This document shows positions 34,708 through 44,120 of a DNA stretch of 64,000 nt, piece after piece. The notes under the pieces are model-generated. The model was not told the origin of the DNA. It ran no database searches and was given only the letters and a program-made list of their open reading frames with translations. The stretch spans positions 2,356,001-2,420,000 of the forward strand of contig NC_016609.1 in NCBI RefSeq assembly GCF_000246855.1, written 5' to 3'. The stretch is from Niastella koreensis GR20-10. GTDB lineage: Bacteria; Bacteroidota; Bacteroidia; Chitinophagales; Chitinophagaceae. The position numbers and the translations under genes were made by a program. The stretch's first letter is position 1. Every line of letters starts with the position of its first letter.

Positions 34708-35382
34708 TCAATAAAATTTTGTCTGCTGCATTTTGCGGTTGAATGAATAGAGAACCAATAATATTATAAACGACAACACCAGCAAAATGCCTGCATACAC
34801 ATTCGCATTATGGTAATTGAAGGCTTCTACTTCGTCATAAATGGCAATGGAGGCTGTGCGGGTTTTACCAGGCATATTACCGCCGATCATCAGCACCACG
34901 CCAAATTCCCCGACAGTATGTGCAAAGGTGAGCACTATGCCGGTAAGCAGGGAAGGTTTGATGTTCGGCAACAATACCCGCGTAAGCGTTTGCCACCTGG
35001 TTTTTCCCAATGAATAGGCTGCTTCTTTTAAACTGGGTGATAAAGAAGAAAGACCCGATTGAATAGGATGCACCATAAAAGGAAAACTGTAAATGACCGA
35101 GGCGATCAGTAATCCCGAAAAGGAGAATACCAGCCGCACATCAAACCTTTCTTCCAGCCAATGGCCAAAAAAGTTGGCCGGACTAAAAGCCAGCAATAAA
35201 TAAAACCCGATGACGGTGGGCGGTAAAACAAGCGGCATGCTGACTATGGCCTGAGCAATTATTTTGAAAGAGCCCTTATCGCCGCTGAGCCAGTTAGCCA
35301 GTGGTACGGCTATAATAAACAAAATAAGCGTTGTGCTCAACGCCAGTTTTAAAGTAAGCCATAATGGAGCTAGCGCTATCAT
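34708..35382 (-). CDS. modB: molybdate ABC transporter permease
   Basis: A 224-residue inner-membrane permease with about five or six helices. The ATPase-contact (EAA) loop is EAAYSLGKTRWQTLTRVLLP, followed by GEFGVVLMIGGNMPGKT, both typical of ModB. It overlaps the modA stop by 4 bp, indicating translational coupling. Confidence 0.94.
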   Translation of the reverse strand: MIALAPLWLTLKLALSTTLILFIIAVPLANWLSGDKGSFKIIAQAIVSMPLVLPPTVIGFYLLLAFSPANFFGHWLEERFDVRLVFSFSGLLIASVIYSFPFMVHPIQSGLSSLSPSLKEAAYSLGKTRWQTLTRVLLPNIKPSLLTGIVLTFAHTVGEFGVVLMIGGNMPGKTRTASIAIYDEVEAFNYHNANVYAGILLVLSFIILLVLYSFNRKMQQTKFY

Positions 35383-36146
35383 TTTACAATGTACCCAAAT
35401 TTGTTATAAATAGCTTTTGCCATGGCGGAATACAGGAAATTATAAAACCTTTTTGCTTCGGTCTCATTATTCTCCTTTGCATGTTTCAGCAGGGCGGCGG
35501 CCTGTTCAATAGGCGGATAATCGCCGGTGTTTAATTCCACCCATTTGCCTTTACCCTTCATTTCACCGGAGATCACGATTGATTTAGCAGTAAAACCAAT
35601 ATCGGCATTTTGGGTGGCAATGAACTGGCTGGTTTGTGTAATGCTTTCACCGGTCACCAGTTTTGATGAAACAATGCTGTACAGGTTATATTTCTTTAGA
35701 ATAGCCTCTGCCGCGCTGCCATAAGGAGCTGTTTTAGGGTTGGCGATGGCGATGCTTTTGATGCCCGGGCTCACTAACAGCTTTAGATCTTTGGCTGGCT
35801 GTATAGCAGGTTTTACACTCCATAATACCAGCAATCCCTGGGCATATACTTTAGGCGCTTCCAGCGTGAAATGGTTGTCGGCCAGTTTTTGTGGAAATTC
35901 TTTGTCGGCAGAAATGAAAATATCAAACGGGGCGCCGTTGAGCACCTGCTGCGTAAGTTTACCAGACGCACCCAGCACTACATCGATTGTCGTTTTATTC
36001 GTTTTATTGAATTCTGTTATCAGTTCCTGGATGGTATATTGCATATTGGCGGCCACCGCAACTGTTAACTTCGTTTGGGCGAAGGTTGACACCGAGGTGA
36101 GCGCCAGCATAAAGAAAAAGAGCATTTTCTTTCTCATCTGCTTCAA
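35379..36146 (-). CDS. modA: molybdate-binding periplasmic protein
   Basis: 255 residues with a signal peptide (MLFFFMLALTSVSTFAQ; Met8 or Met4 may be the true start). The mature part is a ModA-type binding protein: LTVAVAANMQYTIQELI, VLGASGKLTQQV, GAPFDIFISAD and a late PIEQAAALLKHAKE. It captures molybdate for the cofactor of molybdoenzymes; no such enzyme is in this window. First gene of modABC. Confidence 0.93.
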   Translation of the reverse strand: MKQMRKKMLFFFMLALTSVSTFAQTKLTVAVAANMQYTIQELITEFNKTNKTTIDVVLGASGKLTQQVLNGAPFDIFISADKEFPQKLADNHFTLEAPKVYAQGLLVLWSVKPAIQPAKDLKLLVSPGIKSIAIANPKTAPYGSAAEAILKKYNLYSIVSSKLVTGESITQTSQFIATQNADIGFTAKSIVISGEMKGKGKWVELNTGDYPPIEQAAALLKHAKENNETEAKRFYNFLYSAMAKAIYNKFGYIVK

Positions 36147-36202
36147 ATTTAATTGATTAACGAAACTACGCTATTTGCGGCAAGATATAACGAACTATAA
36201 AT

Positions 36203-36240
36203 AACAAAGCCGCTCCGGTTTTGTCGGAGCGGCTTTGTTT
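36203..36240. terminator. strong bidirectional hairpin between modA and the esterase remnant
   Basis: AACAAAGCCGCTCC and its complement GGAGCGGCTTTGTT enclose a GGTTTTGTC loop at about 36203-36239. It lies 19 bp past the end of the minus-strand esterase remnant and shields the modA promoter region from read-through. Confidence 0.8.
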
Positions 36241-36258
36241 AATAAAGTCTTTCATCGC

Positions 36259-36567
36259 TTAATTACTGGCAGCAACGCTTTCAGCAGCAGCAACGGTCTC
36301 CGCTGCTGCTATGATCACCGCGGCTACCTTGTCGGGGTGCGACATAAACACCACATGGCTACCCTGTATTTCAGTTACTTTGGTATTGGAACGCGCGTAC
36401 ATGTTGCGTTCAATGTCGGGCAGAATGGCTTTATCCTCGGTGGCTACAATGCCAAAGGCTGGCTTATGTCTCCAGGCAGCCTCGGTGATAGGGGTGCCGA
36501 ATGCACTGGCGTAAAAGGCGCCTTGTGAAGCGTACATGAAATCTGATTCCGCTTCGCTGGATATACC
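36259..36567 (-). pseudogene. C-terminal remnant of an alpha/beta hydrolase (EstC-like)
   Basis: The frame resembles the last ~100 residues of EstC/salicylate-esterase-like alpha/beta hydrolases: SDFMYASQGAFYASAFG, AWRHKPAFGIVATEDKAILP and the catalytic-histidine segment EIQGSHVVFMSHPDKVA. Upstream, homology-like reading continues about ten codons beyond the first ATG (36537) to a stop at 36568; the nucleophile half (GxSxG) is absent. It is therefore a 5'-truncated gene with its original terminator still in place. Confidence 0.75.
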
Positions 36568-36630
36568 TCATGGCAGCAAGCTACATGTTTAAAGTGAATT
36601 TTTGATTTTTGCCTATCTTACTACTTTATT

Positions 36631-37596
36631 ATGAAAAATGTAGTTGTTACAATTGCCGTACTATTGGTAACCGCCGGGGCCGGCATGGCTCAAACCGATA
36701 CATCCTATTTAACAGTTAAATCGGCCGCTCATCAAAAATATGGGCTCGATCCGTCCAGGGCTTTAGCTGACCGGGTTACCCAAACACCCGAGGACGTGCT
36801 TAAAAAATTCAGGGAAGCAGGCATGTCGCCCACAGAACATATAATAACGGATGAAGAGCGGAAAAAAATAGATTCAGCCTTTTCCCTGCTGCCACCTTTA
36901 CACAAGCGGGTGCTGAAAGAAAGATTGAAAAGTATAAGCTTCCTCGATAATATGCCCAATACGGCATTGACATCCTCGTTCAATTATGAGGAAAAATATA
37001 ATCTGTATCACATCACCTTCCGGGCAGGCATCCTGAAAGAAACGGTATCGCAATGGCTCACCTGGAAAGAAAATACCGGTTTTGATACGGCACATTCGCC
37101 CCTGCGTATACACGTGGAAGGTGGACAAATGAATGCACTGGTGTATGTATTATTGCATGAAACAACGCATGTGGTGGATGGCTCGCTGGGTATTGCCAGT
37201 AAGCGAGAAGGCAAATTGCTTGACCCTTCCAGTGCGCCGGATTTTGCCGCTGGCATTTGGGAACAAAAAGGTTTGAACGTATTGTTACCGCAATTACGGG
37301 ACACCCTGTTGCAACAAATAATCTATCGTACCGGTAAGCGCCTGCCCATCGATTCGGCCATAGCAGTTTACCAGGCACTGCAAAAAAAGCCATTTGTTTC
37401 CCTCTATGGCAGCTGCGCCCGTTCTGAAGACCTGGCTGAATATGTTACAGTTTATCATATGACACATATGCTGAAACAACCTTTTAAGATCGTAGTAACA
37501 AAAGACAATAAAAAGATCTTTGAGTATGCCCCCATGCAATCGGTTATTGTGCAGGAAAGGCTGGGGCAGATGAAGTATTTTTATGAGCGGAGTTAG
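36631..37596 (+). CDS. secreted HExxH metalloprotease-like protein
   Basis: A 321-residue protein with a signal peptide (MKNVVVTIAVLLVTAGAGMA). LLHETTHVVDG gives HETTH at 176-180, with a downstream SEDLAEYVTVYH (Glu266-Tyr271) that could supply the third zinc ligand, as in gluzincins. An N-terminal helical region (30-105) precedes the catalytic core. The long aromatic tail contains no known targeting domain. It does not match a family I can name. It stands alone. Confidence 0.72.
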   Translation: MKNVVVTIAVLLVTAGAGMAQTDTSYLTVKSAAHQKYGLDPSRALADRVTQTPEDVLKKFREAGMSPTEHIITDEERKKIDSAFSLLPPLHKRVLKERLKSISFLDNMPNTALTSSFNYEEKYNLYHITFRAGILKETVSQWLTWKENTGFDTAHSPLRIHVEGGQMNALVYVLLHETTHVVDGSLGIASKREGKLLDPSSAPDFAAGIWEQKGLNVLLPQLRDTLLQQIIYRTGKRLPIDSAIAVYQALQKKPFVSLYGSCARSEDLAEYVTVYHMTHMLKQPFKIVVTKDNKKIFEYAPMQSVIVQERLGQMKYFYERS

Positions 37597-37771
37597 TGCG
37601 ATAAAATCAGGGTTATTTTTTTATCTCTAAGCGGATAATCAATTCCGTGTGCTCTCAACCTTCCTTGTTTCAGCACGACAATACATTATCAATTAGCTGG
37701 TTACCCTCTTTTTATTTGGTATTTGCTAAATGCCGAAATTCGAGGCCATTAACTAATTAAACTGGCTTTCT

Positions 37772-39808
37772 ATGAAATTACTTACCTCGCTCCATAAGCG
37801 AACAGGTTGGCTATTGCCCCTGTTACAGCTTATCATAATACCTTCCATGGCCCAGGTCAACTGGCCTTCCTCACAATTATTACCCTCTTTTCCGACGCCT
37901 GCACAAACGCAGGACCTGATCACGCTTCGCGAAACAAGTTCCCGTTGGGAAGGCGAAGGGCCCCAGTTAAGTCATAAAACCGGCCGTCTTGAAACCGACG
38001 GCTGGCTTTGCCAAACCGGTATCGATGCACCGAACGATCACATGATCTATGGTCCGTACGATGCAAGCATACCTGCAGGACCCAACGTGGCTGAGTTCCG
38101 CATGAAGGTCGACAATAATACCGCCAATAACGACCCCGTTGTTGACATAGATGTAAGGGATGCTACTACCGGACAAACACTGGCTTCACAAACCATCACC
38201 CGGTTGCAATTTCCGGTTGCTTCAAATTATGTGAGTTTCACCTTGCCTTTTACCATGCCTGCCGATAATCATTCCCTTGAATTGCGGGTATACTGGCGCG
38301 GTACTTCCTATACAAAGGTTGATTATGTAGCTGTTCAACAAAATGCATCGTCGGCTGAAATGTATTTGTTTGCATCATTGAAAGGCATCGTTAATAAAAC
38401 CCAGCCGCGCATTTTTTCTTATGAAGGCGATGCGTTTGCAGAAGGGCCATACACCTGGTTGCAGTCATTAGGATTGAGTTGGACGGAGCCGGCTGATAAA
38501 TGGAGCCTTATTTCCAAATACCGCAACGAACTGTCTGGACTGATCGTTTATGACCCTGCACAAATTCATACGGTAAACCTGGCGACAGCGATGGCAAAAA
38601 GCAGGAATGCGTTGATCGCTTCGCCTTTATTGTTATCCCGCTTAACCGCGGCTCCTTATAATCTACCCATCCTGGTTGATCTGCGTGGTCAGTATACCAG
38701 CAAACTGCAGGTATATCAAACCTTGTTCAATAACTACTGGCCTTCTATCGATCACCGGTTATTAATTGGGTTGAACCCTGATGCGCATAAGGCTGCCTTA
38801 CGGGAATATGCTACTGCATTAGGCGCTGCTGTTGTATGGCTCGATCCTAATGTGGCGGCGGAAAGCACTTTGTTGAATAGCTTCCTTGCTTCCATGCCGG
38901 CCGGTTCCAACTTTATGGGCTGGTGGCCCGAAGAACAACCGGGTGTGCAACGCACCTCGCAATATGGAATAACTACCATAGCCAGCGACTGGTGCAGTAA
39001 CTTAACCGTGCACAGCGGTACCTCACGCACAGTGACCCTTAAACCCATTCCGCCCAAACCTGCGTTGCAGAATAAAATATACGTTGCCTTTATTTTGAGT
39101 GATGGCGATAACCTGCAGTACATCGAACATCTGCTGCGTAAGCTGTGGAGTAATGCCGACCGGGGTTCTGTGCCCATGGGCTGGACGTTATCGCCTGCCA
39201 TGCTGGATGCCATGCCCGGTGCGCTCAATTATTTCTGGCAAACTGCTACTGACAACGATTGCCTTCTTTCTGGTCCTTCTGGTTATGGCTATACTTATCC
39301 CAACAGTTGGCCCAATCAAAACCTGTTGAACCAGTTTGTTGCAAAAACAGATGATTATAATCGCCGTGCCGGTTTCAGGGTAATCACCATCTGGAATACC
39401 ATTACCGGTGGCATTAATCAGAATGTTGGGCAAACCTTTGCCAGTATTTCGCCCTCGTTATTAGGTCTTACCGCGCAAAATACGGGCGGTGGCTTAACTA
39501 TTTATAATAACAGTTTGCCGGGGATGGCGCTGGCCTGCAACTACTGCACCAGTGAACAGGCGATGAAAGATGCTATCTCTTCTACGGCTGCGGGCTGGAA
39601 TGGAAGCTCACCACGGTTCATCATAATTCAGGCGCAACCCTGGACGGATCTGAAACCCACCAATTTCAGGAACGTGGCCAATTCACTCAGCAGTGATTAT
39701 ATAGTAGTTCGTCCCGATCATATCTTTCAATTGATAAGAGAAGCAAATGGATTGCAGGCGAGCCCGGCTGTAAATGCATGCAGGTTCAATCCGGTAACAA
39801 AAAAATAA
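37772..39808 (+). CDS. secreted GxGYxYP-family protein
   Basis: 678 residues, signal peptide to about residue 28. A beta-sandwich (about 40-185) precedes the GxGYxYP N- and C-terminal domains; the name motif is seen as SGPSGYGYTYPNSWP near residue 505. FILSDGDNLQYIEHLL supplies a conserved aspartate-rich loop. The family occurs in carbohydrate-utilisation loci of Bacteroidota and is a putative glycoside hydrolase. A terminator follows directly, and a truncated susD comes next, suggesting the remains of a polysaccharide locus. Confidence 0.85.
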   Translation: MKLLTSLHKRTGWLLPLLQLIIIPSMAQVNWPSSQLLPSFPTPAQTQDLITLRETSSRWEGEGPQLSHKTGRLETDGWLCQTGIDAPNDHMIYGPYDASIPAGPNVAEFRMKVDNNTANNDPVVDIDVRDATTGQTLASQTITRLQFPVASNYVSFTLPFTMPADNHSLELRVYWRGTSYTKVDYVAVQQNASSAEMYLFASLKGIVNKTQPRIFSYEGDAFAEGPYTWLQSLGLSWTEPADKWSLISKYRNELSGLIVYDPAQIHTVNLATAMAKSRNALIASPLLLSRLTAAPYNLPILVDLRGQYTSKLQVYQTLFNNYWPSIDHRLLIGLNPDAHKAALREYATALGAAVVWLDPNVAAESTLLNSFLASMPAGSNFMGWWPEEQPGVQRTSQYGITTIASDWCSNLTVHSGTSRTVTLKPIPPKPALQNKIYVAFILSDGDNLQYIEHLLRKLWSNADRGSVPMGWTLSPAMLDAMPGALNYFWQTATDNDCLLSGPSGYGYTYPNSWPNQNLLNQFVAKTDDYNRRAGFRVITIWNTITGGINQNVGQTFASISPSLLGLTAQNTGGGLTIYNNSLPGMALACNYCTSEQAMKDAISSTAAGWNGSSPRFIIIQAQPWTDLKPTNFRNVANSLSSDYIVVRPDHIFQLIREANGLQASPAVNACRFNPVTKK

Positions 39809-39847
39809 ACAGATCTAAGCATCACACCATAAGTGTTTCTCTTTGTA

Positions 39848-39881
39848 AGTCTCTCCTGTTACAATCAGGAGAGGCTTTTTT
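39848..39881 (+). terminator. terminator of the GxGYxYP gene
   Basis: CTCTCCTG (39851-39858) pairs with CAGGAGAG (39866-39873) and is followed by a run of T (39876-39881). It falls inside the open frame that runs into the susD remnant, so the first codons of that frame are terminator DNA and not a real N-terminus. Confidence 0.85.
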
Positions 39882-39889
39882 GCGTTAAA

Positions 39890-41728
39890 ATGACAGTTTT
39901 TTGTAGAAAAAGCCTTCGCTTTCATTTTAACTACGAATGGGCTTATGCCAGCACCAATTACGGGGTTGACGAATTCACCGTTGGTGGCGACCCTACCATG
40001 GAAATGTGGAATTCATATGGTTCAAACTTAAACTCGTTGACAACAGATGTAAGATCTGTATGGGACAATATGTATGGGGCCATCAACTCGGCCAACATTC
40101 TTATTGAGAATGTACCATTGTATTATGCCGATGGCCCAAACAAGAATACCCGCCAGGGCGAAGGCTATTTTATGCGCGCCTTCAATTATTTCAAGCTGGT
40201 GAACCAGTACGGCGGTGTGCCTTTACAGCTCCACCAGTCAGATGCCGTTGCCTTTGAATTCCCCCGTAATACCGTACAGGAATGTTACAACCAGATAATA
40301 AGTGATATGACCCAGGCATACAACCTGCTGCCTGCCACCCCGGCACAAAGAGGCCGTATTACAAAATGGGCTGCTGCACATTACCTGGCCAAAATATACC
40401 TGTTCCGCGCCAGTGAAGTAAACAAAAGCTGGAACGGTTCAACAGTAACAGCCGACCTGGACAATGCGATCAAATATGGTACAGATGTGATCAACAACAG
40501 CGGTCATAAACTGGCAACCAACTTCAGCGATCTGTGGAATTATACCGCACCTGATGGCGCCAATGAAACCAATGCCGAGATCATCCTGTCGGCCCAGTTC
40601 TCCAACAACGTGGCCACACAGGGCCGGTATGGCAATCAGATGCACCTGTATTATCCTTCCGTTTACCAGAACATCGCGGGCATGGTGCGCGACATTGCCG
40701 GAGGTAGAGAGTTTCAACGCCTGCGATCAACCGATTATGCCATGGATGTGTATGACCGCGTGAACGACTCGCGGTTCTGGAAAAGCTTTAAAACAAGATA
40801 CCTCTGCAATAATCCTTCAGCGGCGCCAAAATGGACGAAACAATATGCGCCTACGCCGGCTGACTCAGGCAAAGTGAAGTTCACCGGTGGACAGGAGTCT
40901 GTTCTTTATATCGTGAACGGTGCAGGTGATACCCGGTATACTTCTGATAATATCAACTACCGGGCCCCCTGGATGTTTGTTCGCTATTTCAGCGGCGAAG
41001 CGCAGGATATGTTGGGTGTGCATGGAAACTACGCTGCTTCCCGCTATGTAGGGTTGTCGAAATTTGCCGATGGCTCCAGGGCTGATGTGGCTTCTCAGTT
41101 CGGCCGCCGCGATGGTATCCTGGCCCGCCTGGCCGATACTTATCTGATGGTTGCCGAAGCGTATGGCCGGAAAGGACAATACACCGAAACACTGCCCTTT
41201 ATCAATGCCGTACGTGATCGTGCTGCATTTAAAGTCAAGGAAGACCGGGCGGCTTATGTTGATGGTGGCATCTCGTACAAGAACAATACGGCTGCCAATA
41301 CCGCCACGTTCGTTTCTTACTCTGATAGGAATACTTATTACGAGTCGAACAATCTGACGCCGCCTGCAGACATCAACACCAACCCCAGCACACTGAGCGC
41401 CCTACATATAAACAATGTGAACGATATCCTGGGTTCTACCAGGGAGTTTTACGACAAGCTGAATGCAACCTCGGATATGGACAAGTTCCTCTGCTTTATG
41501 TTGAACGAGCGTTCACGCGAATTGATGGGCGAATTGTTACGCTGGGAAGACCTGGTGCGTACCAAAACGCTGGTGGCACGTTGTACGGCCTTCAATGCCG
41601 CTGCAAAACCTTCCGTTAATAAAGATTATCTGAGGCCAATACCTCAAAGCTTCCTGGATGTAATAAGGCAAAATGGACAACCATTGAACGCTGACCAGAA
41701 AGCGACGTATCAAAACCCTAATTGGTAA
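39890..41728 (+). pseudogene. 5'-truncated SusD/RagB-family gene without susC
   Basis: From NYEWAYASTNYGVDEFTVGG to RPIPQSFLDVIRQNGQ the frame is a SusD-family glycan-binding lipoprotein: TPR-like helices (GYFMRAFNYFKLVNQYGGVP), LVAEAYGRKGQ-like helices, and the C-terminal NERSRELMGELLRWEDLVRT block. The normal start, a lipoprotein signal plus roughly 60-80 residues, is absent; the codons before NYEWAY (Met at 39890) are unrelated sequence next to a terminator. No susC precedes it. A deletion joining the GxGYxYP gene to the middle of susD explains this. The rest of the frame is intact, so the event may be recent, but an unexported SusD is unlikely to work. Confidence 0.8.
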
Positions 41729-41758
41729 AATCCCTTTCAATAACAGTTGTAGATTCTG

Positions 41759-41790
41759 GCTCTCCCGATGAAATCGGGAGAGCTTTTTTT
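41759..41790 (+). terminator. terminator past the susD remnant
   Basis: GCTCTCCCGAT (41759-41769) and ATCGGGAGAGC (41773-41783) form a perfect 11-bp stem with a 3-nt loop and a seven-T tail. It lies 30 bp past the susD stop. Confidence 0.9.
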
Positions 41791-41978
41791 GCTATTTGGG
41801 GTTTAGCCTGTGCATTGCCGCAATTATTTCTGAATGCCTTCCGTGATTATCCGAAGTAGGGTTACTATACGTTGTAACAGGTTGTATTACATAATATTAT
41901 TTTCAATGTCTGGCATTGGATTTGTTAAACAAATGCAATACTTTGCAGAAAGTATACCTAATATCTAATCCATTACCA

Positions 41979-42326
41979 ATGAAAATGAACATTCTTTACG
42001 CCATTTGTGCAATGGCTGTGTTGGTAGCATGTAGTGCACCCTACCAGGCCCAAAAGTCAGTCTGGACAGTAAAGGAAGTGCAGGAATCGTTTAATAAAGA
42101 TTCGGCTAAAAAGTACAACACCAACTGTATTCTTTACCGCGGCACCGACAGTTTATCTCATTATTTCCTGAGCCAGTTTACCGACAAATGGGTTTTTCTT
42201 TCCATCAAGAAGAGCGAATTATCAATCACTGAAGAAAAACCTTACAAAGTTGATTCAGTTGTAAAGTTGGGCTACTATTATGTTGACCCCAACAACCACT
42301 TCGTAAAAACCCGTGATTTTAACTAA
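41979..42326 (+). CDS. hypothetical lipoprotein
   Basis: A 115-residue protein from MKMNILYAICAMAVLVACSA; the cysteine ends a lipoprotein signal. The open frame begins earlier (41916), but the signal fixes the start at 41979. The mature part (SVWTVKEVQESFNKDSAKKY and on) has no family I recognise. It is a single gene after the terminator of the susD remnant. Confidence 0.7.
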   Translation: MKMNILYAICAMAVLVACSAPYQAQKSVWTVKEVQESFNKDSAKKYNTNCILYRGTDSLSHYFLSQFTDKWVFLSIKKSELSITEEKPYKVDSVVKLGYYYVDPNNHFVKTRDFN

Positions 42327-42385
42327 TTAATTTTATCTGGATTAGTATTAGTACTACAGCCAGGTGTGCTTTTAACTCGTTTAAT

Positions 42386-42438
42386 ACCACATAGGCACAA
42401 ATTTTCCGCCCGGCGGAGCAGCTTGTGACCTATGTGGT
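42386..42438. repeat. 53-bp inverted repeat in intergenic DNA
   Basis: ACCACATAGGCACAA (42386-42400) pairs with TTGTGACCTATGTGGT (42423-42438) with a single bulged base; the loop contains its own TCCGC/GCGGA stem. It follows the lipoprotein gene by 60 bp. An A-run, not a T-run, follows on the plus strand, so it is not a standard terminator for that gene and may be a dispersed palindromic element. The rest of 42327-42550 shows no gene. Confidence 0.6.
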
Positions 42439-42550
42439 TAAAAAAAATATAAAACGAGGCATTGCATTTCTTACAGCTAATATTTATATTTCGTATTAAT
42501 TATTAATTGGTCAATAGTAAATCCGTATTAATCAATAAAAATCCAGTACC

Positions 42551-42793
42551 ATGTGGAAATCTTTAAGCACCTCAAATCGCGTTTACCAGGGCGATAGGAT
42601 AAGATTCAACAACGCCCCCCGCGAATTAAGCACCGGAAATTTATTCCAGGTTGTAAGAACCGACGAACACTACTTTGAAGTTTGTCCCATTTCCCAGGAA
42701 GCAGACACCCTGCTCGATCTGTTCACCAGAAAAATTGTAAGGTATTTTGATGTAGGTTATCATCTTCAGATCGATGTCTGGAACGAAGACTAG
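42551..42793 (+). CDS. small hypothetical protein
   Basis: An 80-residue soluble protein (MWKSLSTSNRVYQGDRIRFN and following), with alternating hydrophobic strands and a final helix/strand (IVRYFDVGYHLQIDVW). It resembles a short beta-barrel module but no family is recognised. An A/T-rich leader precedes it and no close neighbour follows. Confidence 0.6.
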   Translation: MWKSLSTSNRVYQGDRIRFNNAPRELSTGNLFQVVRTDEHYFEVCPISQEADTLLDLFTRKIVRYFDVGYHLQIDVWNED

Positions 42794-42997
42794 CCTTCTG
42801 CACAAGAATCCCAATGCATGGTAAATTTAATTTATAAATAAAATAAATAACATACCTTTAGTCTAACTCAGTGTTAGCATATGAATTGTTGTTAGCGAAT
42901 TACTTATTTGATTTTCGGTTATACTTATTCCAACCCCTAAGATCACTCCCTATTCCATTCCGGCCCGCACGCACTATTCACCAAAAAATAAGTGTAT

Positions 42998-43546
42998 ATG
43001 CTGGAAAATCTTTTCAACCTCGTAAAGCAACAGGCCGGGGACGCTATTATTAATAACCCTGCTATTCCCGATCAGCACAATGAAACAGCTGTACAGGAAG
43101 CCGGTCATTCAATAGTAGATACCCTTAAAAACGCCTTATCGGGTGGACAGATCAATGATGTTTTAGGCATGTTTGCAAACGGCCAGGCTAATGCCAGTGC
43201 GCCCGTTGTGCAACAGGCTACCGGGAATTTTATGGAACGGCTGCAAAGTAAATTTGGTTTGAACAGCAGCCAGGCATCCGGTATTGCCCAAAGCGTAATC
43301 CCCAATGTAATGAATCAACTCGCGCAAAAGACCGCCAATCCCAACGACAACAGTTTTGATATACAACAGATCTTCAATCAACTCAGCGGCGGTAAAACCG
43401 CTGGCATGAACCTCCAGGGCATGATGAACAAGCTGAAAGGCGGCCTCGACAGCGATGGTGATGGCGACCTTGACCTGCAGGACCTGAAAGCCATGTTTTC
43501 GGGCGGCGGTTCGGTGATTGATAAGCTCAAAGGCATGCTGGGCTAG
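42998..43546 (+). CDS. DUF937-like protein with an EF-hand-type loop
   Basis: 182 residues from the ATG at 42998 (a GTG lies in frame at 42992). Residues 1-60 and 60-125 are glycine/asparagine-rich helices (LFNLVKQQAGDAI, LGMFANGQA, LAQKTANPNDN) typical of DUF937-type proteins. Residues about 150-163 (DSDGDGDLDLQDL) form a canonical EF-hand/dockerin calcium loop, followed by LKAMFSGGG. There is no signal peptide. It lies before a small secreted protein with a similar glycine/alanine composition. Confidence 0.75.
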   Translation: MLENLFNLVKQQAGDAIINNPAIPDQHNETAVQEAGHSIVDTLKNALSGGQINDVLGMFANGQANASAPVVQQATGNFMERLQSKFGLNSSQASGIAQSVIPNVMNQLAQKTANPNDNSFDIQQIFNQLSGGKTAGMNLQGMMNKLKGGLDSDGDGDLDLQDLKAMFSGGGSVIDKLKGMLG

Positions 43547-43643
43547 ACCGGCCTTTACTTCTACCTCTCCTTATTTTAAACTTCTTCCTGTAGCGTGTAC
43601 CAAACATGCTATATCTATTCACACATATAAAAAACTCTCGGTT

Positions 43644-44075
43644 ATGAAAAGAATGCTTGTAAGCCTGGCGCTGCTATCCATTACTCATTTGGTGCAGGCC
43701 CAAATACCCAAAATGGGTTCAGTGGCCAACGCAGGGCAATTGGTAACACAACTTATCAATGCCATTAAACCCAATGCTTTTACCAGCGCTTTCGCGGGCG
43801 CCAAGGGCGGCATTTTAGAACAGGCGTCAAAAATATCGAGTGCCGCCAGCATGGCCAGCACAGTTAGTTCACTGGTTGGGTATATAAAACCCGGGATGTT
43901 TAAAACGGGCACCACCGCACAATCCCTCTTGGATATGGGCGCCAAGGCAAAGACAATGGCCGACGGAGCCAGTTTGCTAAAGAATTTTGAAGGCGGCCTG
44001 AAACCGGAGGCCTTTACCAGTAACTGGTCGGCTGCACGTACCGGTTGGCTGAGCGCGCTGAATCAGATAAAATAA
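43644..44075 (+). CDS. small secreted hypothetical protein
   Basis: 143 residues from MKRMLVSLALLSITHLVQAQ (signal peptide); the frame is open further upstream, but the signal fixes the start. The mature chain is alanine-rich and helical (LVTQLINAIKPNAFTSAFAG) with a loosely repeated (I/L)KP.(A/M)F motif at three places (NAIKPNAFTS, YIKPGMFKT, GLKPEAFTS). Function unknown. It follows the DUF937-like gene by about 100 bp. Confidence 0.72.
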   Translation: MKRMLVSLALLSITHLVQAQIPKMGSVANAGQLVTQLINAIKPNAFTSAFAGAKGGILEQASKISSAASMASTVSSLVGYIKPGMFKTGTTAQSLLDMGAKAKTMADGASLLKNFEGGLKPEAFTSNWSAARTGWLSALNQIK

Positions 44076-44120
44076 TACCGGCGAATTATACTTATTTTAG
44101 TAGGCATTAAACCTACTGAA

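Noticed and set aside
42871-43053. A 60-codon frame starting in the leader of the DUF937-like gene
   Set aside because: It overlaps the true start and has no family or composition support.
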